Shown in pieces: positions 37,651 to 50,154 of a stretch of 64,000 bases of DNA (position 1 is the first letter of the stretch; every line of letters starts with the position of its first letter). This DNA is from Sipunculus nudus (taxonomy: Eukaryota > Annelida > Sipuncula > Golfingiida > Sipunculidae). The position numbers and the translations under genes were made by a program. The DNA lies in the NCBI GenBank assembly GCA_026874595.1, contig CM049310.1, positions 42,659,558-42,723,557 of the forward strand, in the 5' to 3' direction. Below the pieces are notes generated by a model. That model did not search any database, was not told the DNA's origin, and was given only the letters and a program-made list of their open reading frames with translations.

Positions 37651-37779
37651 GAAATTGGGAGCAGATTTAACGAAATCATCCACGAGACCGAGGTAAAGTT
37701 TCCTAATTTACGAAACGAGCATTACGTAAACTATTAACATATCTCCTGGAAATATTCTTTCTCAAACTGATAATCATTT

Positions 37780-38480
37780 AATAAAAATGTAGCAAATTTC
37801 TTCATTTGCAAATCTTGTAGGATTTTTTATGCAATGACGGGGTAATTTTATGTCGTTTACAAAGGATGCTTAACAGAATGACATTTCAAATAAGAATGAC
37901 AACTGTTCACGGAGTTGTGGGGTAGTTGAATATTAGTATAATATCTTAACACTGCAGAAATATCAGTCTTTTCAGATTACCTTTGCACACAAAAGAGGGG
38001 GATCATTGAAAATATGAACGAGGAGGAGAAAGCCTGGTATGGTATAAATATAATTTTAAAACCTTACAAATCGAAATTGAAAATGATAGAACAAACAGGA
38101 ATACACATATTGAGCCTTTGTGATTAAACCTGTTCCCCTCTGACGAACTGAAAATGAGCTTTGATTTTAACAGGGCATAGGCTTCGTTCTGATCCGGATG
38201 CATATATAAAAAGAGATTATCATTAAAAGGCCCTTGCTGGTTTACAAGTGTACCATAACCTATAACGAAGACGCTTATTATACAAAATACAGTATTTCCT
38301 GCTGGTTTGATTAGTACTATATGTTTGTGATGTCTCAACATTTTTGTGATTATCTCAATATTTTGGTTTGCCAGATAAAATTCAATCTGAAATTGAACAA
38401 TTAACTGAGAAGTAGAATAAATGATATCGGACCTGAAAAGGTTCATCTTCTGATTTTAAAAAATCAGCGTTAGGTATTCT
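37780..38480 (+). repeat. Partial copy of the 1799-bp unit
   Basis: Sequence around AACACTGCAGAAATATCAG (about 37950) matches the later units at about 40125, 41925 and 43725. This makes it a truncated leading copy of the downstream higher-order array. Confidence 0.75.
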
Positions 38481-38560
38481 ATAATTACCTCAAGTTATAT
38501 ATAAAGTTGATCAGTTTATCACAAATTAAAATTGATTATTAAAATATTTTTTATCTGCAG

Positions 38561-38652
38561 GTAGTTACACATTCCGGTCATCACGTGCTGACTGAAGAGT
38601 TCAGATTGAATGAGAATCCATGGATTTCTTTGATTGCTAGACAGCAGACAGG
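38561..38652 (+). other. Candidate exon-like segment
   Basis: A 92-bp stretch open in one frame follows a TTATCTGCAG acceptor-like site and is followed by a GTAAGT donor-like site. A second acceptor-like site (CTTTTCAG, near 39122) recurs in each 1799-bp unit. No protein family is recognised, so this is a weak candidate for a host exon or a relic. Confidence 0.2.
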
Positions 38653-38924
38653 GTAAGTTTGGGCAAGTTTATAGCTAACTGATATTTCTCCCACATAGGT
38701 TGGTTTCGAATGGCATGTCCGATAAATCAGGTGTAGGTAAGGACATCCAATACCAGGTTTGTAAATATGGAAGAGTTTCTTGTGATAAGGTACACTATGT
38801 TATCATTCCCACTTTGGACACTGAGGGTTAAATTTCGTGTCAATGGGATGAGTGATTTGATATTACTTGTTTTACAGATAAAAGACATAGTTATTTAATA
38901 TCATTATATATGGGAGAAATGGAA

Positions 38925-41900
38925 CGCGTTTTGTCCTTAAGCAAAAAGCAAGCAAGGCGTCCGCCATTATACATAAAATGTTTGATAATGTACAACTCGT
39001 ATACACCATTATTGTTAGTGTACCATGGATTAATTTATTCAAATTAATGGATATATGGATATATCAATTTATATTTGTATGAATATGCTTTGTTATCCTT
39101 ATGAATCTTGATGTCTTTTCAGGTTGAAGATTTCGGTCACCACCTGCGACCCCGACTGTGCATAATGATGGACTCAGAATCCTGTGTTCACATGACACAC
39201 ATTAGGGAAGGTTGAAACAAAATTCAAAATATAATACACATCCACTGAACTAATTGTGGCCTCCTGTTTTTGGAGCTGTCGGTGATTTATTAAAAATTAT
39301 AGCCTCGCCTTTCAGCACGATTAAAGTAAAATTTGTGAATACTTTGGTCCATATCATAATTTGAATTTTTTAAAGACAAAACCTTTACTTTAAAAATATT
39401 TATAAGGGAAAGAAGACATGGGTTGGGGAGTGCTTTTATATAAAGGCGCTATATCTTCAATATAAATGAGTATCAGATCTAGCAGACCTTGTCTATCCTG
39501 CTGAATTTCCGAATCTTTGAGTCGGAAAGATTTTTTTTAAGTGGCAAGTTTCCGATATACCAGGAGAATCTAGTAAATGAAAAAGAAGTATTTGCTGCTT
39601 ATTTGGTCAATCCAATGTGTTTGTTTGTTTGGGTTTGCCTATCAGGTTAGAGAACTCACTCTCCTTATATCCACTGTTTGTCTATTTTGGCAAACAAGGA
39701 TGGAGAATAGTACTGTCCTGGTATCCATACGGAATTGAACATATTAGCAGAAGTGGAATTGTTTGAAATTTGTTTATAAAGGGGGCTTTGGTCTCCCTAA
39801 AAATATCCATCTGAAATCGGGCGTTGAACTTGGAAGCAGGATTAACGGAATCAAACACGAGACCGAGGTAAAGTTTCCTAATTTACGAAATGAGTATAAC
39901 GAAAACTATTACCCAATCTCTTGGAAATATGCTTTCTCAAACTGATAATCATGTAATGAAATGTAGCAAATTTCTTCATTTGCAAATCTTGTAGGATTTC
40001 TGATGTAATAACGGGGTAATTTTATGTCGTTTTCCAAGGATGCTTAACAGAATGATATTTCAAATAAGAATAACAAATGTTCACTTAGTTGTGGGGTAGT
40101 TGAATATTCGTATAATATCTTAACACTGCAGAAATATCAGTCTTTTCAGATTACCTTTGCACACAAAAGAGGGGGATCATTGAAAATATGAACGAGGAGG
40201 AGAAAGCCTGGTATGGTATAAATATAATTTTAAAACCTTACAAATCGAAATTGAAAATAATAGAAAAAACAGGAATACACATATTTGAGCCTTCGTGATT
40301 AAACCTGTTCCCCTCTGACGAACTGAAAATGAGCTTTGATTTAAACAGGGCATAGGCTTCGTTCTGATCCTGATGCATATATAAAAAGAGATTATCATTG
40401 AAAAACCTTGCTGGTTCACAAGTGTACCATAACCTATTACGAAGACGCTTATTATACAAAATACAGTATTTCCTGCTGGTTTGATTAGTACTATGTGTTT
40501 GTGATGTCTCAACATATTTGTGATTATCTCAATATTTTAGTTTGCCAGATAAAATTCAATCTGAAATTGAACAATTAACTGAGAAGCAGAATAAATGAAA
40601 CCGGATCTAAAAAGTTCAACTTCTGATTTAAAAAATCAGCGTTAGGTATTCTATAATAACCTCAAGACATATATAAAGTTGATCAGTTTATCAGAAATTA
40701 AAATTGATTATTAATTATTAATAATAACGCGTTTTGTCCTTGAGCAAAAAGCAAGGCGTCCGCCATTATACATAAAATGTTTGATAATGTACAACTCGTA
40801 TACACCATTATTGTTAGTGTACCATGGATTAATTTATTCAAATTAATGGATATATGGATATATCAATTTATATTTGTATGAATATGCTTTGTTAACCTTA
40901 TGAATCTTGATGTCTTTTCAGGTTGAAGATTTCGGTCACCACCTGCGACCCCGACTGTGCATAATGATGGACTCAGAATCCTGTGTTCACATGACACACA
41001 TTAGGGAAGGTTGAAACAAAATTCAAAATATAATACACATCCACTGAACTAATTGTGGCCTCCTGTTTTTGGAGCTGTCGGTGATTTATTAAAAATTATA
41101 GCCTCGCCTTTCAGCACGATTAAAGTAAAATTTGTGAATACTTTGGTCCATATCATAATTTGAATTTTTTAAAGACAAAACCTTTACTTTAAAAATATTT
41201 ATAAGGGAAAGAAGACATGGGTTGGGGAGTGCTTTTATATAAAGGCGCTATATCTTCAATATAAATGAGTATCAGATCTAGCAGACCTTGTCTATCCTGC
41301 TGAATTTCCGAATCTTTGAGTCGGAAAGATTTTTTTTAAGTGGCAAGTTTCCGATATACCAGGAGAATCTAGTAAATGAAAAAGAAGTATTTGCTGCTTA
41401 TTTGGTCAATCCAATGTGTTTGTTTGTTTGGGTTTGCCTATCAGGTTAGAGAACTCACTCTCCTTATATCCACTGTTTGTCTATTTTGGCAAACAAGGAT
41501 GGAGAATAGTACTGTCCTGGTATCCATACGGAATTGAACATATTAGCAGAAGTGGAATTGTTTGAAATTTGTTTATAAAGGGGGCTTTGGTCTCCCTAAA
41601 AATATCCATCTGAAATCGGGCGTTGAACTTGGAAGCAGGATTAACGGAATCAAACACGAGACCGAGGTAAAGTTTCCTAATTTACGAAATGAGTATAACG
41701 AAAACTATTACCCAATCTCTTGGAAATATGCTTTCTCAAACTGATAATCATGTAATGAAATGTAGCAAATTTCTTCATTTGCAAATCTTGTAGGATTTCT
41801 GATGTAATAACGGGGTAATTTTATGTCGTTTTCCAAGGATGCTTAACAGAATGATATTTCAAATAAGAATAACAAATGTTCACTTAGTTGTGGGGTAGTT

Positions 41901-43890
41901 GAATATTCGTATAATATCTTAACACTGCAGAAATATCAGTCTTTTCAGATTACCTTTGCACACAAAAGAGGGGGATCATTGAAAATATGAACGAGGAGGA
42001 GAAAGCCTGGTATGGTATAAATATAATTTTAAAACCTTACAAATCGAAATTGAAAATAATAGAAAAAACAGGAATACACATATTTGAGCCTTCGTGATTA
42101 AACCTGTTCCCCTCTGACGAACTGAAAATGAGCTTTGATTTAAACAGGGCATAGGCTTCGTTCTGATCCTGATGCATATATAAAAAGAGATTATCATTGA
42201 AAAACCTTGCTGGTTCACAAGTGTACCATAACCTATTACGAAGACGCTTATTATACAAAATACAGTATTTCCTGCTGGTTTGATTAGTACTATGTGTTTG
42301 TGATGTCTCAACATATTTGTGATTATCTCAATATTTTAGTTTGCCAGATAAAATTCAATCTGAAATTGAACAATTAACTGAGAAGCAGAATAAATGAAAC
42401 CGGATCTAAAAAGTTCAACTTCTGATTTAAAAAATCAGCGTTAGGTATTCTATAATAACCTCAAGACATATATAAAGTTGATCAGTTTATCAGAAATTAA
42501 AATTGATTATTAATTATTAATAATAACGCGTTTTGTCCTTGAGCAAAAAGCAAGGCGTCCGCCATTATACATAAAATGTTTGATAATGTACAACTCGTAT
42601 ACACCATTATTGTTAGTGTTCCATGAATTAATTTATTCAAATTAATGGATATATGGGTATATCAATTTATATTTGTATGAATATGCTTTGTTAACCTTAT
42701 GAATCTTGATGTCTTTTCAGGTTGAAGATTTCGGTCACCACCTGCGACCCCGACTGTGTATAATGATGGACTCAGAATCCTGTGTTCACATGACACACAT
42801 TAGGGAAGGTTGAAACAAAATTCAAAATATAATACACATCCACTGAACTGATTGTGGCCTCCTGTTTTTGGAGCTGTCGGTGATTTATTAAAAATTATAG
42901 CCTCGCCTTTCAGCACGATTAAAGTAAAATTTGTGAATACTTTGGTCCATATCATAATTTGAATTTTTTAAAGACAAAACCTTTACTTTAAAAATATTTA
43001 TAAGGGAAAGAAGACATGGGTTGGGGAGTGCTTTTAAATAAAGGCGCTATATCTTCAATATAAATGAGTATCAGATCTAGCAGACCTTGTCTATCCTGCT
43101 GAATTTCCGAATCTTTGAGTCGGAAAGATTTTTTTTAAGTGGCAAGTTTCCGATATACCAGGAGAATCTAGTAAATGAAAAAGAAGTATTTGCTGCTTAT
43201 TTGGTCAATCCAATGTGTTTGTTTGTTTGGGTTGGCCTATCAGGATAGAGAACTCACTCTCCTTATATCCACTGTTTGTCTATTTTGGCAAACAAGGATG
43301 GAGAATAGTACTGTCCTGGTATCCATACGGAATTGAACATATAAGCAGAAGTGGAATTGTTTGAAATTTGTTTATAAAGGGGGCTTTGGTCTCCCTAAAA
43401 ATATCCATCTGAAATCGGGCGTTGAACTTGGAAGCAGGATTAACGGAATCAAACACGAAACCGAGGTAAAGTTTCCTAATTTACGAAATGAGTATAACGA
43501 AAACTATTACCCAATCTCTTGGAAATATGCTTTCTCAAACTGATAATCATGTAATGAAATGTAGCAAATTTCTTCATTTGCAAATCTTGTAGGATTTCTG
43601 ATGTAATAACGGGGTAATTTTATGTCGTTTTCCAAGGATGCTTAACAGAATGATATTTCAAATAAGAATAACAAATGTTCACTTAGTTGTGGGGTAGTTG
43701 AATATTCGTATAATATCTTAACACTGCAGAAATATCAGTCTTTTCAGATTACCTTTGCACACAGAAGAGGGGGATCATTGAAAATATGAACGAGGAGGAG
43801 AAAGCCTGGTATGGTATAAATATAATTTTAAAACCTTACAAATCGAAATTGAAAATAATAGAACAAACAGGAATACACATATTTGAGCAC
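38925..43890 (+). repeat. Three 1799-bp higher-order tandem units
   Basis: The start marker AACGCGTTTTGTCC occurs at about 38926, 40727 and 42526, and other markers repeat with a spacing of exactly 1799 bp (for example 39763, 41562 and 43361). The copies are almost identical over long stretches, so duplication is recent. Each unit contains one diverged 616-bp-type unit (for example 39312-39905). Confidence 0.9.
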
Positions 43891-44099
43891 ATGACATACA
43901 TTAGGGAAGGTTTAAACAAGGCATCAAAATATAATACACATCCACTTAACTGACTGTGGCCTCCTGATTTCCTGATGTAATGATGGGGTAATTTTATGTC
44001 GTTTACCAAGGATGCTTAACAGAATGACATTTCAAATAAGAATGGCAAGTATTAACTTAGTTGTGGTGCAGTTGAATATTCGTGAAATACCTTAACACT

Positions 44100-46142
44100 G
44101 CAGGAATCACAGTCTTAACGATTACTATTAATTACAGATTCTTACGGGCTACCAAGAATTTTTTCCTAGGCTATGGAGCGTGACTTGTCCACTGGCAACT
44201 CCTGCCGTTATGAATGACCCGAGCGCTAATTTAAATGACATTGAGAATGAGTGCCATGCGTTCTCGCTTGAAAGTTCCGTCAGCTCGTTTTTACAGTTGC
44301 CGAAAGAATCCTTTACTTCATCCATTGTTCGTGCAGCCAATGACGCTGACATAGAAATATCGTTCATCAGGGAGGCCCTTTTCGATGTTGCTGCATCACA
44401 ACCGTGTTTTCCTGGCGGTATGCTCATAAACGACAAAAATCAAGGAAAAAACATTCCTCGGATTTCGAGATTAAACTCGCAGTAGACCGCTTTGTCTCGG
44501 TGGAATATATATATGGTAAACACAGAACATAAAAAGTGTGTTGAGTGGTTACAGTCACCCCAGGTTAAAAAGTGTTAGTGCGGTTTCTAGTGTCACAGAT
44601 GGCAATATGGTTTAGTCAGAACTCGTATCTTTTTTGTGCGACTCCACGGCTGCCATTAGTAACAAACTTGACGTGGTATCAGATGATAAACTAGAAAACA
44701 GGAAAACCTGTGATCCGAGGCAGAACTGCTTAAAGCTGACGTTAAGCTAATCCATTCAACATTTGACTCCTTCAAAGAAGAAATTAATCAAATGATTTGT
44801 GAACAGCAGAGAGATACTAGAGTTCAGACTAAGACAATGGGGAACATGCAGTTAACTATAGATAGTTTGTGTGGTCAAATGAGAGCAGAACTGAGTGTAG
44901 ACTATGTTCCGCTCAGTTACAGTCTCACCAGAAAGAACTGAAGCAATTAAAGAAAACCTATAACCAGACAAGGTCGGATTAAGAACAACAAAACGTAAAG
45001 GTAAATTCGCTCAGTTACTCAATAACTTTTCTACGGCAGCAAGTACATTCGTTAGAGGGCCTTTTGGCCACATCGTCACCTGACTCCAAGCTACATAGTG
45101 ATGTTTGCAGAAAGCAACTATTTCACGAAGAATCGTGTGTCTGTTTTGATTCAACTTTAGGCTTACCGGATTTGTTTCACGAAGGTAATTCATTCCGTCG
45201 TAATTCTCCGTCCCAGACGAGAGGAGCACACCCTTCGTATTCAGAGGTTACACTAGACCCAAGCAGGGATTCGGGGAACCCACGGATTGACTGTAGGGTC
45301 TCGACTGCAAACCGCAATGAAGACATGGTTCCTTCTTCTGCATCGCCTGAAACACCTGTGAACATCGGTGTAAATATAACCCGCGGGCAGGAGAGTGTAT
45401 GGAACTCGAGAGAGAGGCTCTTCTATGTTGGTAAAATCCCGCGTTATGTCACGAGAGACTCATGTGATAGACTATATTGAAGCACATGATGTTTAGGTGC
45501 ATCAATTTAGATTGCTGAGGGGTAATAATAAAAGGTTTAACGGTGGTTCCCTATGTGTATCTGGAATGAATGCATATAAGCTTATTGTTCAATATATTGT
45601 TAGGCCTACATGATAGTTTGTCAAATTTCACCGATCGGCAGTATTTTTTATGAGCATTAAGCGTATTATTTTTGATTTGTGGCCTAAGGACTTGAGCTTC
45701 CTGTCACCTCAAGTAAATAGTGCTGTCTGCTGTTTCTACTGTTTAATTGATTTTTAACGATCTAGATTTGTTTCTTCTTTGATTCTGTACTATAATCATA
45801 TATCATATATCATGCATATCAATAGTCCATTTAGCACGGAACAGAGTTATCAAATTATGGTCTCTGCTGATCATGCACATTTTGCGGTGTTCTATCTCAT
45901 TTAAGTGAATAATTATGTAATTCTCAGACCTATAGATCTGTAATGCATCTTACCCTCTCACTCTCTATTTATTGTGTGCAAATTACAATAATGATCACTG
46001 TTGATTGAACGTGTATACTTGTTTATATTGTAACAGGATAGTTTTCTGTTTACATGAATTTTGTTTATTTATATATTACTCTCCTACAAATACTGATTGT
46101 AATCATCAGTTTCTGGAGCAAATAAAGAATATCAATCAATCA
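44100..46142 (+). pseudogene. Degenerate LINE-like remnant
   Basis: The segment interrupts the 1799-bp-type repeat: GACTGTGGCCTCCTG flanks it at about 43950 and 46155. It contains broken open pieces (44180-44485, 44630-45000, 45064-45480), the last ending with a YVGKIPRYVTRDS segment that resembles the fold-like region of some LINE ORF1 products. It finishes with AATAAA (46121-46126) and a short ATCAATCAATCA tail, typical of LINE 3' ends. No reverse transcriptase is seen, so the copy is deleted or truncated. Confidence 0.35.
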
Positions 46143-46214
46143 TTCACTGAACAGACTGTGGCCTCCTGTTTCCGGAGCTGTCGATGAATTATTACAAAAT
46201 ATAGCCTCGCCCTT

Positions 46215-46760
46215 CAGCACGATTAAAGTAAAATTTATGAATTATTTGGTCCATATCATAATTTGAATTTTTTGAAGATAAAAACTTTATTGAACAAATA
46301 AACTTTTACTTTAAAAATATTTATTTCTGAGGGAATACATGGATTGGGGAGTGGTTTTAATTAAAGGCGCTATACCTTCAATACAAATGTGTATCAGATC
46401 TAGCAGACCTTGTCTATCCTGCTGAATTTTCCGAATTTTTCAGGAAACAGAAAACATTTTCTTTATTGGCAAGTTTCTGAATAACCTGGTAAATGAAAAA
46501 GTAGTATTTGCTGCTTATTTTGTCGATCAAATGTTTGTTTGGTTTGGCCTATTAGGATGGAGAACGCTACTCTCCTTATATCCATTGTAACAGTACTCTC
46601 CTGATATCCATACGGAATTAACCAAATAAGCAGAAGTGGAATTGTTTGAAATTTGTTTATATATAGGTCCTTTGGTTTCCCTGAAAAAAATACCATCTGA
46701 ATTCGGGCGTTTAACTTGGCAGCAGGATAAACGGAGGATAAACGGAATGAACCGTTTACT
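46215..46760 (+). repeat. Diverged copy of the 616-bp unit
   Basis: It begins at the CAGCACGATTAAAG marker shared with the upstream arrays and contains the AGTATCAGATCTAGCAG-like and TGCTGCTTATTT segments in order, with deletions. Confidence 0.7.
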
Positions 46761-48110
46761 TAAAGTAAATTTTTAAATGAAGAAATAAGCACTGCGTAAT
46801 CTTTGATTTTTTCCTTTTGGGATATAGTCTTTTAATTCAATTGTTAAAAGTTTAAATTATGGTAAATATCTTCATCTGCAGACGTTCAAAGATGCCCGAT
46901 GGAATTACGTATGAAGTTCGATGGCGTCTCCCTGAGCAGGCGTAACAGAATAACATTTAATATTACATTTTATATGACAAATTATATAAAATGTAATATT
47001 GTCTGCTAGTTTTATTACGTAAACCTTAAAGTTCCCCATTCACTGACCTTTTGAAAAAGAATTTGTGATTTCTTGCTTCATCTGTGTATGTTGACCATGA
47101 TCAAAGGTTAATTTTGGTTGTGAAGAGTTCTTATAAGGCCTTCGTGATGGATGTATAAATTTGTTTATCAACATCATGTTTGTAAACACAGCAATGTTGA
47201 CAAATGGGTAAAACATGTAACCTAAGGTGGTAGGTTGCATATATACGGAGGTAGAAAAGTCACTTGTTGCAAAACGCCATTTGCAAAGCTTTGGCTTATC
47301 CGACTTGCTGCCAGATGCCCTTGTTGAATTTGCTTTTTTTTGCGGGCCCCCACAAATTATAAAGATGTTGATATAAATTTAACAAGCAGCCTGTGTGCAG
47401 TGGTATGCACGTTTTCTGGCCTATTTTTTTAATAAAAAATTCAAGGGATTTCCTTTAGTTTATGAAGGTCAGATAGGTGATTGGGCCCCTTTAATATGAG
47501 CGTTTTCTGTATTTGTAAGAAGTTTTCCGTTAATAGTTTATACGCCAGAGTAAGCCAACTAAAAAGTTTCCCTTTTTAAGTTTCGCGGATGTCTATCATT
47601 CAAAATTGTTCTGCCACCAATGATCCTTTTATGAAAGAACATCACTCTCTTCGAACAATTTTCTGTCGTTTTCGTGCTATAGTGCACTAGCGCAACCACA
47701 GGATAGCACTCTGTGACAATATGACTGTTGTTCATATCATCTCAAAGCCATTCACATTATCTTCTGTCTTTCTTACAGGTGGAGACGTCAAGCCGTCCTG
47801 CATCAGCTTCTAAATTCTTTTGCGGATGAGGTCACTCCTTATCTGGTAAAGTTTTGCTCCAAGCACCCGGAAAGCTTACAAACAAGCCCTGTTACCGTCC
47901 TGCTCAAATCATCGTTTATTACTCTGCTCTCAAGAGACTTTCATTTGATTTATCCTGTTTTAACATACCATACCTCTACATATTGGGGCTTCAACCGTCA
48001 TTTCCTGTGCAAAAAAATATTCCTTCATCATAAGAAAATAGGACCGAGCACCATCTGTGGATGATACTTCCTCTTGGCTTGATTAGTATTTTCTATTTGT
48101 TACAAATATA
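46761..48110. other. AT-rich host-type sequence
   Basis: No gene supported. An acceptor-like TTTCTTACAG lies near 47778, but the sequence after it is not long in any frame. Confidence 0.3.
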
Positions 48111-48119
48111 GCTCGTTCA

Positions 48120-48620
48120 GAGTCATTCTCGTGTCATTATCAGGCAATTCTTATATTCTACATTTATCGTGTCATTATCAGATAATTATTATATTCTACA
48201 GTTATCGTGTCATCATCAGATAATTCCTATATTCTACAATTATCGTTTAATTATGAGATAATTCTTATATTCTACAATTATCGTGTCATTAATCAGATAA
48301 TTCTTATATTCTACAATTATTGTGTCATTATCAAATAATTCTTATATTCTACAATTATTGTGTCATTATCAGATAATTATTATATTCTACAGGTATCGTG
48401 TCATCATCAGATAATTCCTATATTCTACAATTATCGTTTAATTGTGAGATAATTCTTATATTCTACAATTTTCGTGTCATTATCAGATAATTCTTATATT
48501 CTACAATTATCGTGTCATTATCAGATATTCTTATATTCTACAATTATTGTGTCATTATCAGATAATTCTTATATTCTACAATTATCGTGTCATTATCAGA
48601 TAATTCTTATCTTCTACATT
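48120..48620 (+). repeat. 38-bp minisatellite, about 13 copies
   Basis: Units of the form CGTGTCATTATCAGATAATT followed by CTTATATTCTACAATTAT recur head to tail with small changes. Confidence 0.9.
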
Positions 48621-50150
48621 AAGAGTGCTGAAGTTCACGATCTATATCAAATAAAATGATGGAAGCCAATATCTGTATGATAAACACAGCCATAATCTGT
48701 AATAGTCTGAGGCCTTGTCTAAATTTACTCTTTCCTAGCGTCGAAATGTCGAGATACATGAAATTTGTGGTGGCCGCAAATGTTCACAGTGCACTCAATT
48801 GACACTTTTTCTGCCAAAATATCGGAAAATTGAGAAAATCTTAGCATTTCGTTATTTTATGATATGTTGTTTAAGGCTATCAGTGGTGGATAATTCAATT
48901 CTATTTGAAAGGGAATCTCACAAATCTCATAACAATTTTGGTAGTTATTGATTTCAAAGTAAGAATAAGCCCAGAAATTTAAAGTTTTTTGGCAAAAGAG
49001 ATAATTTGTCATTTATGTCTTTATCGAAGAGTATGGACGTTAGAAAGTGATGCAACGTTTATAAAGTGATTTCATAATTTCTGTAATATAAAAGTTCATC
49101 TGATCGCAGTGAAGAGGGTGTACAGCTTGGCCTCTATAAAATCTCTTATCGTGAAGACGCAAAATTTCACAAACATCGGAATGTCAGCTCTCTTGGAATT
49201 ACATTGCCAGCTTTAATCGATGATAATTATTACACTTTATATGATGCTCCTGAAGCATTGGATGTAAACCTGAATCATATAAGACTTGGTGTCCATGTGC
49301 CAGGTCCCTCTGCTGTTTTATGGACTTTCGTACAATACAAAGTATATTTCAACCTTAATTTTAAGAATATAAAAAGGATCACGAGGCACAAATAGTCCCC
49401 CTCCCCGCGCATAGCTTAAATGTGTGGGATTTTCTGCGAAATGCGTTCCCTTTGGTTTGGCTTAAATAGGATAATTCAGTATTAAAATATGTTCTGTGTA
49501 ATGGATCCAACTGAACAAAAGCAGCAACACAAAATTTCAGAGCGCATTGGCAATATGTCATCAACTTGGGCATTAATAACTGCAGCAATATCTCAAACAG
49601 TATTTAGAAGCGTAAAAAGGGATTCAAAGATCAGTGATGGCAGCCAGATTTTTTTCTTGAGAGTATGAAATTGAATCGTGCACATACTATGAGTGGAACC
49701 AGAGTTTGGTAAAACGTTGTGACAAAAGTTCTTCGGTTAACATGCAAAGAGTGTTACAGCTAAATGGCCTATTCATGGAATGCAAAATAGAACTATCGGG
49801 TGCTAGCAGAAGATGCACCTCTAATAAACCATTCATTGCATATACTTTATTTCTATGGGAAGAATGGAATAGTTAATATAATACTGATTCCGGAAGATGG
49901 CGCATCGCGGGTAATTCGGTTTTACTATTTATTGGATTCTAAGATGTATTCAATTATGAACTAATCATTCAACTGGGTTAGATCAGTGTAAAAACTAAAG
50001 GCACGACGATTATTAACAAGTGGTCCATAGGCCATGACGCTCAGCTAATTTAGACTGGGTGCTCATTTTTTATTAATGTTATATATTGTCTGTGAGAATA
50101 GCCTATGGCTAAAGTTACAGTGTTGAAAAATGGACAGAAATAAAAATTTC
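48621..50150. other. Host-type sequence, nothing recognised
   Basis: The stretch is AT-rich with only short open frames. I see no conserved motif or RNA gene. Confidence 0.3.
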
Positions 50151-50154
50151 AGGA

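Noticed and set aside
48120-48620. CRISPR-like appearance of regularly spaced repeats
   Set aside because: The whole 38-bp unit is repeated with no unique spacers, and the sequence is eukaryotic; it is a minisatellite.
49204-49588. Short frames in host DNA (63-69 codons)
   Set aside because: No recognised motif, splice context or coding bias.
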